Source: Acidobacteriota bacterium (lineage in GTDB: Bacteria > Acidobacteriota > Terriglobia > Acidiferrales > UBA7541). From it: a DNA stretch of 64,000 nt. Below the pieces are notes generated by a model. That model searched no databases. It saw nothing but the letters and a program-made list of their open reading frames with translations, and was not told the DNA's origin. The stretch spans positions 62,001 to 126,000 of the forward strand of contig JABCZR010000018.1 of the NCBI GenBank assembly GCA_013289585.1, written 5' to 3'. This document shows, piece by piece, positions 41,841-51,096 of the stretch (positions are counted from its first letter, which is position 1; the number at the start of each line of letters is the position of its first letter). The position numbers were made by a program, and so were the translations under genes.

Positions 41841-43112
41841 ATGAGCCGGAACACTCCTGAAGTGCCGCGTCGTTCGAACTCTCCGGATTCCAGGGCTACC
41901 GCCGCAATTGAAGACAAGAGCATCCATTGGCCTGCCGGGCGGGCGTCACGCATTGCCTGGGACTATTGGGTGGTGCGCGCTTTCTTGATTGCATGCACCG
42001 CAGCCGTCAGCTATACGCTGGGGCCGTTTGGTCTGCACGGATTGCCGGCGGCCGGAGTGGGGTTCCTGATTGCACTGTTGGTGCTGCTGGCGGAATTGCG
42101 GCTTAGGCGCGCAGCGCTGAGCGGGCTTCTAGGCGGAGCATTTGGCGCGGTCCTGGGGATCTTCGCGGCCCTCCTCGTTACCCTCGTAATTTCCCGCACG
42201 AATGAGCCGGAACCTACCAAGTCTTTCCTCGAATTTGCTTCCCTCTTCGCCCTTGGCTATCTCGGACTGGTGGTGGGGTCTGGCCGAAGTGAAAAACTGC
42301 GAGCCGGCTCGTTCAGCCACTTTTTTGAAAAGCAGTCTGCACCCGAGCAATCCATGAAGCTACTGGACACCAGCGTGCTGATTGACGGGCGCATCGCGGA
42401 AATTTGCGACGCGCAGTTTCTCGATGGTGTGTTAAGCGTGCCGCAATTCGTGCTGCGCGAGCTGCAAATGGTGGCGGATTCCTCGGACGGGTTGAAACGG
42501 CAGCGCGGGAGGCGCGGGCTGGAGGTGCTGCAGCGTATGCAGAAAATGCCCGGCGTGGAAGTGCGCATCCTGGAGGATTCTGCGCAAGCCGGCGAGGTGG
42601 ATCACAAGCTGGTGGAGCTGGCTCGGCGGCTAGGCGCAAAGATTGTTACCAACGATTTTAATCTGAACAAAGTGGCGACGGTGCAGGGAGTGCCGGTGCT
42701 GAATGTGAATCAATTGGCGAATGCGCTGAAGACGGCGGTGCTGCCCGGGGAGCCGTTGCGCGTTTTGATTACGCGCGAAGGGAAGGAAGCGAGCCAGGGC
42801 GTGGCGTACCTGGATGACGGAACGATGGTAGTGGTGGACGGCGCGCGCCGGATGGTCAATAAGAACGTGGACGTGACGGTCACTTCGGTGCACCAGACGA
42901 CGGCAGGCAAAATGATTTTTGGACGGCTGGAAGAGCGCGCGGAACAAGCTGCTCCCATGCTGCGGCAGGCCGCAGTTGCCGGCAGTGGCGATGGAGGCGG
43001 CGGGACGCGCGCAGGTGCGTCGGGCCGGGCGGAGAATGGCGGACGCCTGCCGGAGCGGTCCCCTCAGGAGCGCCAGCGAAATCCGATTTTTCCTACACCA
43101 GAGGGGAATTAG
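41841..43112 (+). CDS. Membrane-anchored PIN-TRAM domain protein (YacL-like)
   Basis: 423 residues. Four N-terminal membrane helices (about residues 45-140) are followed by a PIN domain (KLLDTSVLIDGRIAEICDA, with Asp residues at IVTNDFNLNKVA) and a TRAM-like domain near residues 300-370 (LITREGKEASQGVAYLDDGT). The tail is Gly/Arg-rich. The layout matches YacL/PRAT-type proteins thought to be RNases linked to translation. The operon position ahead of ispD and ispF is common in Gram-positive and related genomes. Confidence 0.87.
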   Translation: MSRNTPEVPRRSNSPDSRATAAIEDKSIHWPAGRASRIAWDYWVVRAFLIACTAAVSYTLGPFGLHGLPAAGVGFLIALLVLLAELRLRRAALSGLLGGAFGAVLGIFAALLVTLVISRTNEPEPTKSFLEFASLFALGYLGLVVGSGRSEKLRAGSFSHFFEKQSAPEQSMKLLDTSVLIDGRIAEICDAQFLDGVLSVPQFVLRELQMVADSSDGLKRQRGRRGLEVLQRMQKMPGVEVRILEDSAQAGEVDHKLVELARRLGAKIVTNDFNLNKVATVQGVPVLNVNQLANALKTAVLPGEPLRVLITREGKEASQGVAYLDDGTMVVVDGARRMVNKNVDVTVTSVHQTTAGKMIFGRLEERAEQAAPMLRQAAVAGSGDGGGGTRAGASGRAENGGRLPERSPQERQRNPIFPTPEGN

Positions 43113-43297
43113 CCGAACTTTTGTCTGCTTGAGCCACGATCGTCGGAGGTCATCGTTTTTTCAGAGTAAGTAAGATCCGCAATTTGAACGATTGCTATAC
43201 GCGCGCTAGCCTATTTCACGCCGCAGGCTTGCTTGATGTACACTCTGAGGTTTGCGGGTCCACCCATGGGGCATACCGGGCCGGAGCCGCTTCCGAT

Positions 43298-44014
43298 ATG
43301 AGCCGAATTGCCGCCATTCTTCCCGCCGCCGGCATGGGAACGCGCATGGGCGCGGAAACGCCCAAGCAGTTTCTGGAGCTGGACGGAACGCCGATCGTGA
43401 TTCACAGCCTCAGGCGGATCGCTTCCTGCGCGCAGGTTACGGACATTATCGTGGCCACGCGGGCGGACGAAATAGCGCGTCTCGAAGAGCGAATTGCGCG
43501 GGAGAAATTCAAGCAAACGGTGCGCGTGGTAAAGGGCGGGGATTCACGGCAGGAATCCGTGGCGGCGGCGCTGCGGGCAGTGCCCGAGGATACCGAGATT
43601 GTGCTGGTACATGATGCCGTGCGGCCGTTCGTCACGGCCGAGCAGATTGCGCGGGTGATCGAAGAAGCGAGGCGGTGCGAAGCGGCGATTTTGGGCATTC
43701 CGGCGATGGATACGGTGAAAGAAGTGAAGCGCGCGAGCTTGCCCGAAGATGTGGCCTTGATTGTAGGAACGATGCCGCGGGAGCGCGTGGTGCTGGCGCA
43801 GACCCCGCAGGCTTTTGCCACGAAGCTCTTGAAGGAAGCGTTTGCGCGGGCGGAGGCCGATGGCGTGAATGCTTCGGATGAGGCTGGACTGGTCGAACGC
43901 ATGGGGCACGACGTACATGTTGTGCTGGGTTCCGAGCGCAATATGAAGATCACCAAGCCGGCGGATATGGAGCTGGCTCGCTTCTACCTTGAGAGCGAGC
44001 GGAAGAAAGTATGA
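43298..44014 (+). CDS. ispD: 2-C-methyl-D-erythritol 4-phosphate cytidylyltransferase
   Basis: 238-residue MEP pathway enzyme. Motifs: AAILPAAGMGTRMGAETPKQFLEL (CTP-binding), divided as AAILPAAGMGTRMG and ETPKQFLEL; VKGGDSRQESVAAAL; VLVHDAVRPFV; and TPQAFATKLLKEAF. ATG at 43298 is the family start (MSRIAAILPA) with GGAG about 11 bases before; the frame opens at 43184. It overlaps ispF by four bases, so the two are translationally coupled. Confidence 0.94.
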   Translation: MSRIAAILPAAGMGTRMGAETPKQFLELDGTPIVIHSLRRIASCAQVTDIIVATRADEIARLEERIAREKFKQTVRVVKGGDSRQESVAAALRAVPEDTEIVLVHDAVRPFVTAEQIARVIEEARRCEAAILGIPAMDTVKEVKRASLPEDVALIVGTMPRERVVLAQTPQAFATKLLKEAFARAEADGVNASDEAGLVERMGHDVHVVLGSERNMKITKPADMELARFYLESERKKV

Positions 44015-44490
44015 GCGTGCGGTGCGGTCTCGGCTACGATCTGCATCGGCTGGAGGCGGGGCGGAAACTTATCGTAGGCGGAATTGAAGTGCCGTTCGAA
44101 AAGGGGCCGGTGGGGCACTCGGATGGCGATGTGCTGGCGCATGCGCTTTGCGATGCGCTCCTGGGTGCGGCGGGGCTGGGGGATATCGGCACGCATTTTC
44201 CGGACAGCGATCCGAAGTGGAAGGGCGCGAACAGCCTGCTCTTTCTGGAACACGCGAGAAAGCTGCTGGACGAGAAGCATTTTGGGATCGAGCACGTCGA
44301 CGCGGTGGTGATCCTGGAAAAACCGAAACTTGGTCCGCACTTTCCGAGGATGCGTGAGGCTCTGGCCAAGTCGCTTGGCGTGCCGGCTGAAAAAATTCAT
44401 TTGAAGGCGAAGACCAACGAAGGCGTGGACGCGGTCGGGCGCGGCGAAGCCATCGCCGCACATGTTGTGGCTACGCTTGCTTCCCGCTAG
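44011..44490 (+). CDS. ispF: 2-C-methyl-D-erythritol 2,4-cyclodiphosphate synthase
   Basis: 159-residue trimeric MEP enzyme. Motifs: CGLGYDLHRLEAGRKLIVGG (zinc ligands Asp and His), GHSDGDVLAHALCDALLGAA, and GDIGTHFPDSDPKWKGANSL. C-terminal KAKTNEGVDAVGRGEAIAAH is normal. It overlaps ispD by ATGA at 44011-44014. With ispE at 33.5 kb this covers three MEP steps. Confidence 0.95.
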   Translation: MSVRCGLGYDLHRLEAGRKLIVGGIEVPFEKGPVGHSDGDVLAHALCDALLGAAGLGDIGTHFPDSDPKWKGANSLLFLEHARKLLDEKHFGIEHVDAVVILEKPKLGPHFPRMREALAKSLGVPAEKIHLKAKTNEGVDAVGRGEAIAAHVVATLASR

Positions 44491-44496
44491 CCCCTA

Positions 44497-45045
44497 ATGC
44501 TTCCCGGTGATCATTCCGATGCGCCCGTTGCGGCTGCAAATCCCTTTACAACGAGCGATGTAGTAACCATTCTTCGCGAGCATGGGTGGCTTGCGGATAA
44601 GCCCACCACGGAGCAAATCTCCTGGTGCGAGCGCGCGGCCGCGATGCTTGGCGGACACGCCCCGGACAGCACGGCGCGGGCTGAGCTTCTGGAACTAATT
44701 TTTCAATATGATGCGCGCGAAATTATCTCCAGGGTGGAAAGTCATGTAGTGCTTTCGCGTTACGCGGCGCGGGATGTGTTGCGCGAGCTGGCGCTGATTC
44801 TGTTGGACGGCACGCCGCTCGATTCAGAAAGATTCAAGGTAATCATCACGGAATTGAAAGGGCGAATGGATTTGCGCTGGCGGGAGTTGTTTCATCCGAT
44901 CCGTCTGGCGCTGGCGGGGCGCGCTGGAGAAGGAGTGTTGGATCGGGTCATTTTGTTGCTGGACGAGGCCGCAGGGCTTACGTTTACGGTGCCGGTGAAA
45001 TCGGCGCGGACGAGGATTGTGGAGTTTTGTGCGGCGCTGGATTGA
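44497..45045 (+). CDS. Stand-alone protein resembling the GluRS anticodon-binding domain
   Basis: 182 residues. The stretch FKVIITELKGRMDLRWRELF, then HPIRLALAGRAGEGVLDRVI (about residues 108-147) matches the C-terminal anticodon-binding domain of glutamyl-tRNA synthetase, whose conserved form is LFHPIRVALTGRxxGPEL. The helical part before it also fits. The catalytic Rossmann domain with HIGH and KMSKS motifs is absent, and the whole gene is only the size of this domain. Seven bases after ispF. It may bind tRNA or be a fossil of gltX that has become a new gene. Confidence 0.65.
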   Translation: MLPGDHSDAPVAAANPFTTSDVVTILREHGWLADKPTTEQISWCERAAAMLGGHAPDSTARAELLELIFQYDAREIISRVESHVVLSRYAARDVLRELALILLDGTPLDSERFKVIITELKGRMDLRWRELFHPIRLALAGRAGEGVLDRVILLLDEAAGLTFTVPVKSARTRIVEFCAALD

Positions 45046-45084
45046 ACTCGATGTTCCGGGAGCCTAACGCAGGGCGAGTTCGGA

Positions 45085-45109
45085 GGACAGGCAGGAATGC
45101 CTGTCCTAC
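45085..45109. repeat. Third copy of the 25-bp intergenic repeat
   Basis: Same sequence as 35502-35526 (GGACAGGCAGGAATGCCTGTC core), alone and without an inverted partner, upstream of rlmB. It contains a short palindrome and could form a hairpin. Confidence 0.75.
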
Positions 45110-45148
45110 CTTTCCTGTGGGGACGCTCGCCTGTACACTGTCTGGGCC

Positions 45149-45889
45149 ATGGATTGTTTGACGGGAATTCACGCGGTGAAGGAGGCGCTGGAAGCGCAGC
45201 GTCCGATTGACCGTATTGCGATTGCGAAAGGGCGGCAGGACACGCGCGTGGAGGAGATCGTGCAATTGGCGCGCCAGCAGGGCGTGCCGGTGCGGTTCGA
45301 GGACCGCGGGCAACTGGATCGGCTGGCCAATTCGAAAGACCACCAGGGAGTGGTGGCGCTGGCGGCGGCGCGCGCTCCTGCCACTCTTGAAGATGTTCTC
45401 GCGCTAGCCAGCAAGAGCCACGGAGGCATGGGGCTGCTGGTTTTGCTGGATGGCGTCGAGGATCCGCACAATCTGGGGGCGATTATTCGAACAGCGCTGG
45501 CAGCGGGGGCGCACGGGGTAATTATTCCGGAGCGGCGTGCGGCAGGACTTACGGATACGGTGGCGCGCGCTTCAGCGGGGGCGCTGGCGCACTTGCCGGT
45601 GGCGAAGGTGACGAACCTGGTGCGTACGATGGAAGAATTGAAGAAAGCGGGTTACTGGCTGGTGGGGCTGGATGAGGACGGAGACAAGAGCTACACGGAG
45701 GTGGATTACACCTCACCCACGGGCATTGTCTTGGGAGGCGAAGGCAAGGGACTGCACGAGTTGACACGCGAGCGATGCGATTTTGTCGTGAAGTTGCCGA
45801 CCACTGGCCCAGTGAGGTCGCTGAATGTTTCGGTTGCCGCGGGAGTGGTCCTTTTTGAGGCCGTCCGCCAACGTCATCAAAGAAAATGA
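45149..45889 (+). CDS. rlmB: 23S rRNA (guanosine-2'-O-)-methyltransferase RlmB-type (TrmH/SpoU family)
   Basis: 246-residue SPOUT enzyme. The N-terminal substrate-binding domain (CLTGIHAVKEALEAQRPIDR) is followed by the SPOUT fold with motifs LLDGVEDPHNLGAIIRTALA, then GIVLGGEGKGLHELTRERCD and LPTTGPVRSLNVSVAAGVVL. These are the three SpoU signatures. It most likely methylates the ribose of G2251 of 23S rRNA, although TrmH-type targets cannot be excluded. Confidence 0.9.
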   Translation: MDCLTGIHAVKEALEAQRPIDRIAIAKGRQDTRVEEIVQLARQQGVPVRFEDRGQLDRLANSKDHQGVVALAAARAPATLEDVLALASKSHGGMGLLVLLDGVEDPHNLGAIIRTALAAGAHGVIIPERRAAGLTDTVARASAGALAHLPVAKVTNLVRTMEELKKAGYWLVGLDEDGDKSYTEVDYTSPTGIVLGGEGKGLHELTRERCDFVVKLPTTGPVRSLNVSVAAGVVLFEAVRQRHQRK

Positions 45890-45898
45890 AACTCTCTA

Positions 45899-46363
45899 AT
45901 GCGCAGCAATGAGGTCCCGGTAGGCTCCTTTTTGTTTTGGATCACATGGAAACTTGGTTCGATCTTTGTATTAATCGTTGTCACTTCAGTGGTCCTTAGC
46001 AGCACAGAGTTCAATGAGCCGATGCGTTTTGGTTTCCTATTTATTTTTATAGGAATACTTGTCGTTAGTAACGAAGAGCTCGTGTACGGTCATGCAACGG
46101 AACAGGGAGTTCATTTCAGGCGCTACTTCAAAGAGCAAGTACTGCCATGGGAAGCGATAAGTTGTGTCAAATGGCACAGTTCGAACGTTGTTGAATTCGA
46201 GCTTAAGGGCCATGGCCTGTTTCGTAAGAAACTCTCGGCGCAATCGTTTGGAAGCAAGTCGACATCGGAATGGCTTTCAACACCGCCAGACGTTGTGCGG
46301 TGGCTTCTCGTGACAAAACCTTCTGGCGCCGACGGAATCGAGTTGGTCGGCCCCGGTCAGTAA
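45899..46363 (+). CDS. Small membrane protein of unknown function
   Basis: 154 residues with two hydrophobic helices (about residues 10-35 and 43-60). The C-terminal part (GVHFRRYFKEQVLPWEAISCVKW then VVEFELKGHGLFRKK) looks like a bacterial PH-type domain. Lower GC than its neighbours suggests recent gain. Nine bases after rlmB, on the same strand; convergent with apt. No function assigned. Confidence 0.6.
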   Translation: MRSNEVPVGSFLFWITWKLGSIFVLIVVTSVVLSSTEFNEPMRFGFLFIFIGILVVSNEELVYGHATEQGVHFRRYFKEQVLPWEAISCVKWHSSNVVEFELKGHGLFRKKLSAQSFGSKSTSEWLSTPPDVVRWLLVTKPSGADGIELVGPGQ

Positions 46364-46368
46364 TCTGT

Positions 46369-46890
46369 CTACTTGTCGTATTGAATGAGGGAGAAGACGT
46401 CGACGCCGTCCAGTTTTTTGCGGCCGTTGAGGAAGGTGAGCTCGACGGCGAAGGCGGCGCCTTCGACGATGCCTCCGAGTTGCTGGACGAGCTTGACGGT
46501 GGCGGCGGCGGTGCCACCGGTGGCGAGAAGATCGTCGCAGATGATGACGCGCTGGCCATGCTTTACAGCGTCTTCGTGAATCTCGAGCGTGTCCGTGCCG
46601 TACTCGAGCGCGTAGGAGATGCTGGCGGTTTTGGCGGGGAGTTTTTTCGGCTTTCGAACAGGGACGAATCCTGCGCCAAGACGGTAGGCCAGGGCAGGAG
46701 CAAAAATGAAGCCGCGCGCTTCGATGCCTGCGACGACGTCGATGGTGTGACCTTTGTAGTGTTCGCAAAGGCGGTCGATCAGCGTGTGGAAGCCGTGCTT
46801 GTCCTTGAGGAGCGTAGTCAAATCATAAAAAAGAATGCCCGGCTTGGGATAATCGGGCACTTCGCGGATCAACTTTTTCAGATCGTTCAT
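46369..46890 (-). CDS. apt: Adenine phosphoribosyltransferase
   Basis: 173 residues, normal length. Start [20 protein letters not shown] with FYDLTTLL; adenine-recognition region [24 protein letters not shown] loop [20 protein letters not shown]. It salvages adenine to AMP with PRPP from prs (34.5 kb). ATG at 46890 is the family start; the frame is open to 47100, but that part overlaps acyP in another frame. Confidence 0.94.
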   Translation of the reverse strand: MNDLKKLIREVPDYPKPGILFYDLTTLLKDKHGFHTLIDRLCEHYKGHTIDVVAGIEARGFIFAPALAYRLGAGFVPVRKPKKLPAKTASISYALEYGTDTLEIHEDAVKHGQRVIICDDLLATGGTAAATVKLVQQLGGIVEGAAFAVELTFLNGRKKLDGVDVFSLIQYDK

Positions 46891-46933
46891 TCGAACGGCT
46901 CCTCCTGGTTCGTTTCCGTTTAATCTGCGCGTT

Positions 46934-47227
46934 TCAATCGCTGGGATTGATGAAAAAATCGCCTTCGTATTGCCGATCGGGTGCTGCGGGTTCTTCCAAA
47001 ACTTCGCTGACGCTGGAGAAACGCGGGCCGCGTTCAAGCGTAGCGCGCAATTCCTGGAGCTGCTGGGGTGAGCCGACAGCGAATACCTCGACGCGGCCAT
47101 CGCGCAGATTTCTCACGAAGCCGCCGATATGCAGTTTTTCCGCGGCGGCCTGGGTGAAGTAGCGAAAGCCCACACCCTGGACCATTCCGGAGACGAGATA
47201 CCGCTTGGCTTGTTTTGCGTCGCTCAC
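46934..47227 (-). CDS. acyP: Acylphosphatase
   Basis: 97 residues. Motifs: [21 protein letters not shown] with catalytic Arg, and [17 protein letters not shown] with catalytic Asn. It hydrolyses acyl phosphates. It precedes apt on the minus strand with about 43 bases between. Confidence 0.93.
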   Translation of the reverse strand: MSDAKQAKRYLVSGMVQGVGFRYFTQAAAEKLHIGGFVRNLRDGRVEVFAVGSPQQLQELRATLERGPRFSSVSEVLEEPAAPDRQYEGDFFINPSD

Positions 47228-47449
47228 GAATCCTCAAAATTGTAGCAGAGACTTCTATTTTCTTCTTCGCCTGCCAGGTGGCAAAAAAAAATCGAGGTGT
47301 TCCGCAGGCACGTGACCAAAGGCGCGGGATGCGGGAATTGGCGCTCAGGGCAAGCGGGCGGCTTGGGATGCATGCGCTCGGTACGATAGACTCTTGGTTT
47401 GAGACGGCGACAGGCTGCCTGGCAGGGAAGTGGGCGCATCCAAATTTAC

Positions 47450-48358
47450 ATGAATCAGAGCTATTCATTTGCGGACTGCGGACGCGTTTTTCTCCTACGT
47501 AGTACAGTTGTGCTCCTCGGCGCTATACTTTTTCAAGCAACGCTGGTCTCGGCGCATGCTGCGCAGCAAGGGCCAATCGCGCCACCTCCGGAGCATCGTG
47601 TGACGCGCGTCGGGAATGACCCGACGCCGGAAGCGCCACCGTCCCTTCCCGAAGCCGAAATCATCAGGCGCTTCGCGCAGAAAGAAGACGAGTATCTGAT
47701 CGCGCGGACTCGTTTCACTTACCGGAGGACGGTGCGCATCGAAGAGTTTGGCCCCGACGGGCAGCCAGCCGGAGAGTACGTGATGGTGACCGAACCGGCC
47801 CGGGACGTGGACGGAAAATATTTCGAGAAAGTGATCGAACGGCCGCATTCCACGCTGTTGCACCTGTACCTCAGGGCGGAGGATCTGGAAAGCTTTGACA
47901 AGGTACCGTTGTTCCCGCTTACGTCAGGCCAGCTTGCGAAATACGACCTGAAATTCCTTGGCCGGGAGCTGGTGGACGAAGTCGATTGCTACATTTTTCA
48001 GGTGAAGCCCAAAGGCGTGGAACGCTCAAAAGCTTATTTTGACGGCATCGTGTGGGTCGACGCGAAATATCTCGAGGTAGTGAAAACCTACGGGAAGTGG
48101 GTGACGGACCTGGGCGAAATGCACAGTCTTTCCGGGAAGACGTTCAGCCTCTTTGAGACGTATCGCGAAAATGTTGACGGAAAATACTGGTTCCCGGACT
48201 ATGCGCGCTCGGATGACACTCTGCGGCAGAAAGATGTGTTGATACCTGTACGCGTTGTGATCAAGTGGACGGACTTCAAACCTGTGGGCGCGACGCCAGC
48301 GACTCCAACAGCCCCCGCGGCAGCACCACCGCCTGTCGGCGCTCCGGCAAAACCTTAG
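47450..48358 (+). CDS. Secreted protein of LolA/outer-membrane-lipoprotein-sorting-like fold
   Basis: About 302 residues. A signal peptide (hydrophobic VFLLRSTVVLLGAILFQATL, cleavage near SAHAAQ) is followed by a beta-rich domain with the DYARSDD, GKYFEKVIERPHSTLLHLYL and GIVWVDAKYLEVVKTYGKWV motifs seen in acidobacterial LolA-like proteins. The C-terminus is Pro/Ala-rich. It may carry a lipid or lipoprotein across the periplasm. The frame is open from 47399, but ATG at 47450 begins the signal peptide. Confidence 0.72.
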   Translation: MNQSYSFADCGRVFLLRSTVVLLGAILFQATLVSAHAAQQGPIAPPPEHRVTRVGNDPTPEAPPSLPEAEIIRRFAQKEDEYLIARTRFTYRRTVRIEEFGPDGQPAGEYVMVTEPARDVDGKYFEKVIERPHSTLLHLYLRAEDLESFDKVPLFPLTSGQLAKYDLKFLGRELVDEVDCYIFQVKPKGVERSKAYFDGIVWVDAKYLEVVKTYGKWVTDLGEMHSLSGKTFSLFETYRENVDGKYWFPDYARSDDTLRQKDVLIPVRVVIKWTDFKPVGATPATPTAPAAAPPPVGAPAKP

Positions 48359-48385
48359 ATCCACCTGGCGGCAAGATTGCCTCCA

Positions 48386-49042
48386 CTAGCGGCGCAAGAG
48401 TTTCAAAACACCCGGCAATTCGTCGATGGATTCGAGCAGGAAGTCCGGCCGGGCGGCGCGAAGGCGCTTTTCCGTGGGAAACGGACCTAACACCCCAATC
48501 GCCCGCACCCCCGCGCGGCGTGCCATCTCCACATCCTGAGGAGCGTCGCCGACGTAGACGCATGCCGAGGAAGCAATCTTCATTTGACGAAGGGCAAGCC
48601 GGAGCGGCTCCGGATGTGGCTTCTTGCGGACCGTATCGTCGCTGCAGACGCGAGCGGCAAAGAGACCGGTCAATCGGAATTCGCGCAGTTGGCGATGGAC
48701 GCGGTCACGATCACCGCTGCTGACGAGGCCAAGGTGATGCGCGCTGCCCAAGCTTGCGAGGACCCGCCGTGCGCCGGAAATGAGCTTTGGCTTGTGCTTG
48801 GCGTAGTGCAAACGCCAGGAGCGGTCGGCGTCGTCCCAATGTTTGCGTGGCATCCCGGCGGCGCGATAGACGTGATACCAGTTTGGGGAGTAGTTTTTCT
48901 CGAGTTCTTCGAGGCCCCAGGAGATACCCATTTCCTTGAACATGGCCAGGTAAGCGGAAGCGTCTGCATGATAGGAGTCAATGAGCGTGCCATCCCAGTC
49001 GAAGAGGACGGCTTCCACGGAACGATTGTGATTCTTGACCAT
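48386..49042 (-). CDS. HAD-superfamily phosphatase
   Basis: 218 residues. Motif I VLFDWDGTLIDS (nucleophile Asp in DWDGT), motif II LVSSGDRDRVHR, motif III KKPHPEP, motif IV YVGDAPQDVEMARRAGV. Cap type C1, like phosphoglycolate phosphatase or pyrophosphatase PpaX. Exact substrate unknown; cytosolic. It is convergent with the LolA-like gene upstream. Confidence 0.88.
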   Translation of the reverse strand: MVKNHNRSVEAVLFDWDGTLIDSYHADASAYLAMFKEMGISWGLEELEKNYSPNWYHVYRAAGMPRKHWDDADRSWRLHYAKHKPKLISGARRVLASLGSAHHLGLVSSGDRDRVHRQLREFRLTGLFAARVCSDDTVRKKPHPEPLRLALRQMKIASSACVYVGDAPQDVEMARRAGVRAIGVLGPFPTEKRLRAARPDFLLESIDELPGVLKLLRR

Positions 49043-49153
49043 CGGCCCAACAGGGTAGCAGAAAGTGCCGGAGGGAAGACCACCTTGCGAGTCTCCCAGG
49101 CAGGGCCGTAGAGCACAAGAATGGGGATGTTCTAGCTGTCGGAAGAAAAAATC

Positions 49154-49696
49154 CTAACGCTTCAGGAAACGCGTGGGAAGGCCATCGTCGCGGTCAAATT
49201 CGACGTCGTCGAACGCCGCGGCGACTCCGTACCAGCCAGGCACCGAGGCAGCCTCGATGCGTCGCACATGAGCCTTTGTGACCATGACTACATTTCCAAG
49301 TCCGAGGGGCTTGCTGACCAGTACGATTTCAATCTCAATGGGAGTTCCGGCCGCAAGCTGCTTAGGACAGAGAAAATAGACGCCCGTCGAGCTGATATCC
49401 CTAGTGACAAGAGTGATGGGATGATCTTCAGCCGCGCCGGCCGCGGAGCGTAGACGGAGCGGCAGATTGAGCGTGGCGCGGGGATATTCACGATGCTCGG
49501 GAAAAACGCCTACGGCATGGGTTGGAACGCGAGCAAAACGGCGAGGTTGCGCGGGAACGAGGAGCGGTTTCAGTCGCAACGCAGGCGCACGCGGGGTTTC
49601 CGGTCCAAAACTCGGTAGATCCTTGCCCGCGCAAACGTCCGCGGAGAGTTCGTCCGGCCAATTTTCCAATGGAAGTGCGCGCTTCGACGCGTTCAA
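49154..49696 (-). CDS. PilZ-domain protein, probable c-di-GMP effector
   Basis: About 180 residues. The C-terminal PilZ domain carries REYPRATLNLPLRLR (the RxxxR side) and TRDISSTGVYFLCP (the D/NxSxxG motif), the two parts that bind c-di-GMP. The N-terminal part is Pro/Arg-rich and unlike any domain I know, so the start is uncertain. The protein may be shorter, starting nearer VGVFPEHREYP. It could act on motility or exopolysaccharide. Confidence 0.75.
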   Translation of the reverse strand: MNASKRALPLENWPDELSADVCAGKDLPSFGPETPRAPALRLKPLLVPAQPRRFARVPTHAVGVFPEHREYPRATLNLPLRLRSAAGAAEDHPITLVTRDISSTGVYFLCPKQLAAGTPIEIEIVLVSKPLGLGNVVMVTKAHVRRIEAASVPGWYGVAAAFDDVEFDRDDGLPTRFLKR

Positions 49697-49995
49697 TGTG
49701 CCCTCAGAGACGCCAGTTCACTGTCGCTGGCAGTGGCCCAACAAACTTAACTTTCAGACTGTCTTTCTGGAATTGCCCCGACCGCACCCACGCGGTGCGG
49801 AGCGATACGATGTCACTAGAAGGACTCTACGTCAACCTGTGGAAAACGTTCGAAGTGTCCTAACTTGAAACACTTAGTCATAGTACTCGACTCGGGCCAC
49901 AAGATGCTGTGGATTTCCAAGAAGAAGACTCTACCAATATGGTGCTCGACAGTTTCGGTTTTGGACGCTACTTATGGTCTGTAAGGCCACGGCTC

Positions 49996-51000
49996 ATGCC
50001 CACGACGCCTCTTGAAGCGCCGAGCGCCAGAGAAACTTCAGTTCCTCTCGCTCCCGGCCATGCCCGCGCGACAACACTAGTGCTAATTGCGTTCGCTGCT
50101 GTTTACATTGTGTGGGGCTCCACGTATTTGGCGATTCGCGTGGGCATCGAATCGTTTCCGCCGTTCATTCTCGCGGGCTTGCGCCACTTGTGCGTGGGGC
50201 TCATCTTGTATCCCATTTTTCGCCGTAAGGCCGGGATTCGGCCCAGTGCGGCGCACTGGCGAGCGGCGCTTGTTACCGGATTTCTGTTGCTCTGCGTGGG
50301 CAACGGCGGGGTCAGTTGGGCGGAGCAAACGGTGCCATCCGGGGTTGCCGCACTGCTGGTCGCCACGGTGTCGCTATGGCTGGTGATTCTGGACTGGCTG
50401 CGCCCAGGCGGCGTTCGGCCAGTCTTCAGGGTGGTCGTCGGACTGGTGATGGGCTTTGGCGGCTTGGTGCTGCTGGTCGGTCCTGCGCACCTGGGAGGCT
50501 CGGGGCGAGTCGATCCCGAGGGTGCGGGCATCCTGGTGTTTGCATCGCTGGCATGGGCTTGTGGCTCGCTGTATTCGAAACACGGCGGGATGCCGAGTTC
50601 TCCCATGCTGAGCGTGGCGATGCAGTGTTTATCGGGCGGCGCCACTCTTCTTCTGGTGGCTTTGTTTACGGGAGAATTTCGCGCGTTCCATTTTACTGCT
50701 ATCAGCGCGAGGTCATGGCTGGCATTGGGCTATCTAATCGTGTTTGGTTCAGGCATCGGGTTCAGCGCGTATATCTATATCCTGCAGAAGAGCACCGCGG
50801 CGCGAGTAGGGACGTATGCGTTCGTAAATCCCGTGGTGGCGCTGTTCCTGGGATGGCTGCTGGCTGGGGAAGCCGTCTCCCTGCGGACCATGCTTGCCGC
50901 GGGAGTCATCGTGACAGCCGTGATTCTGGTGATCACCGCGCCGCATCCGGCGCCGGCCCGCGCCGTCAAGGATGCGCTCCCCGCTGCCAACGAAGCCTGA
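49996..51000 (+). CDS. EamA/DMT family transporter
   Basis: About 334 residues with ten predicted membrane helices, two EamA repeats of five helices each. Motifs: VYIVWGSTYLAIRVGIESFP, then GGVSWAEQTVPSGVAALLVA, and the second repeat LIVFGSGIGFSAYIYILQ with ARVGTYAFVNPVVALFLGWL. Related to the YedA/RhaT-type exporters of metabolites or amino acids. ATG at 49996 (MPTTPLEAPS) fits the family better than the frame start at 49909. Confidence 0.87.
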   Translation: MPTTPLEAPSARETSVPLAPGHARATTLVLIAFAAVYIVWGSTYLAIRVGIESFPPFILAGLRHLCVGLILYPIFRRKAGIRPSAAHWRAALVTGFLLLCVGNGGVSWAEQTVPSGVAALLVATVSLWLVILDWLRPGGVRPVFRVVVGLVMGFGGLVLLVGPAHLGGSGRVDPEGAGILVFASLAWACGSLYSKHGGMPSSPMLSVAMQCLSGGATLLLVALFTGEFRAFHFTAISARSWLALGYLIVFGSGIGFSAYIYILQKSTAARVGTYAFVNPVVALFLGWLLAGEAVSLRTMLAAGVIVTAVILVITAPHPAPARAVKDALPAANEA

Positions 51001-51096
51001 CAGACCGGCTCACCTGCCCGATACTGACTTTTCACTTTGCCGTTCGTTTGCGGATAGATTTGTTTTTCCGTGTGCGTTACTTTTAGCGTATTCAAC

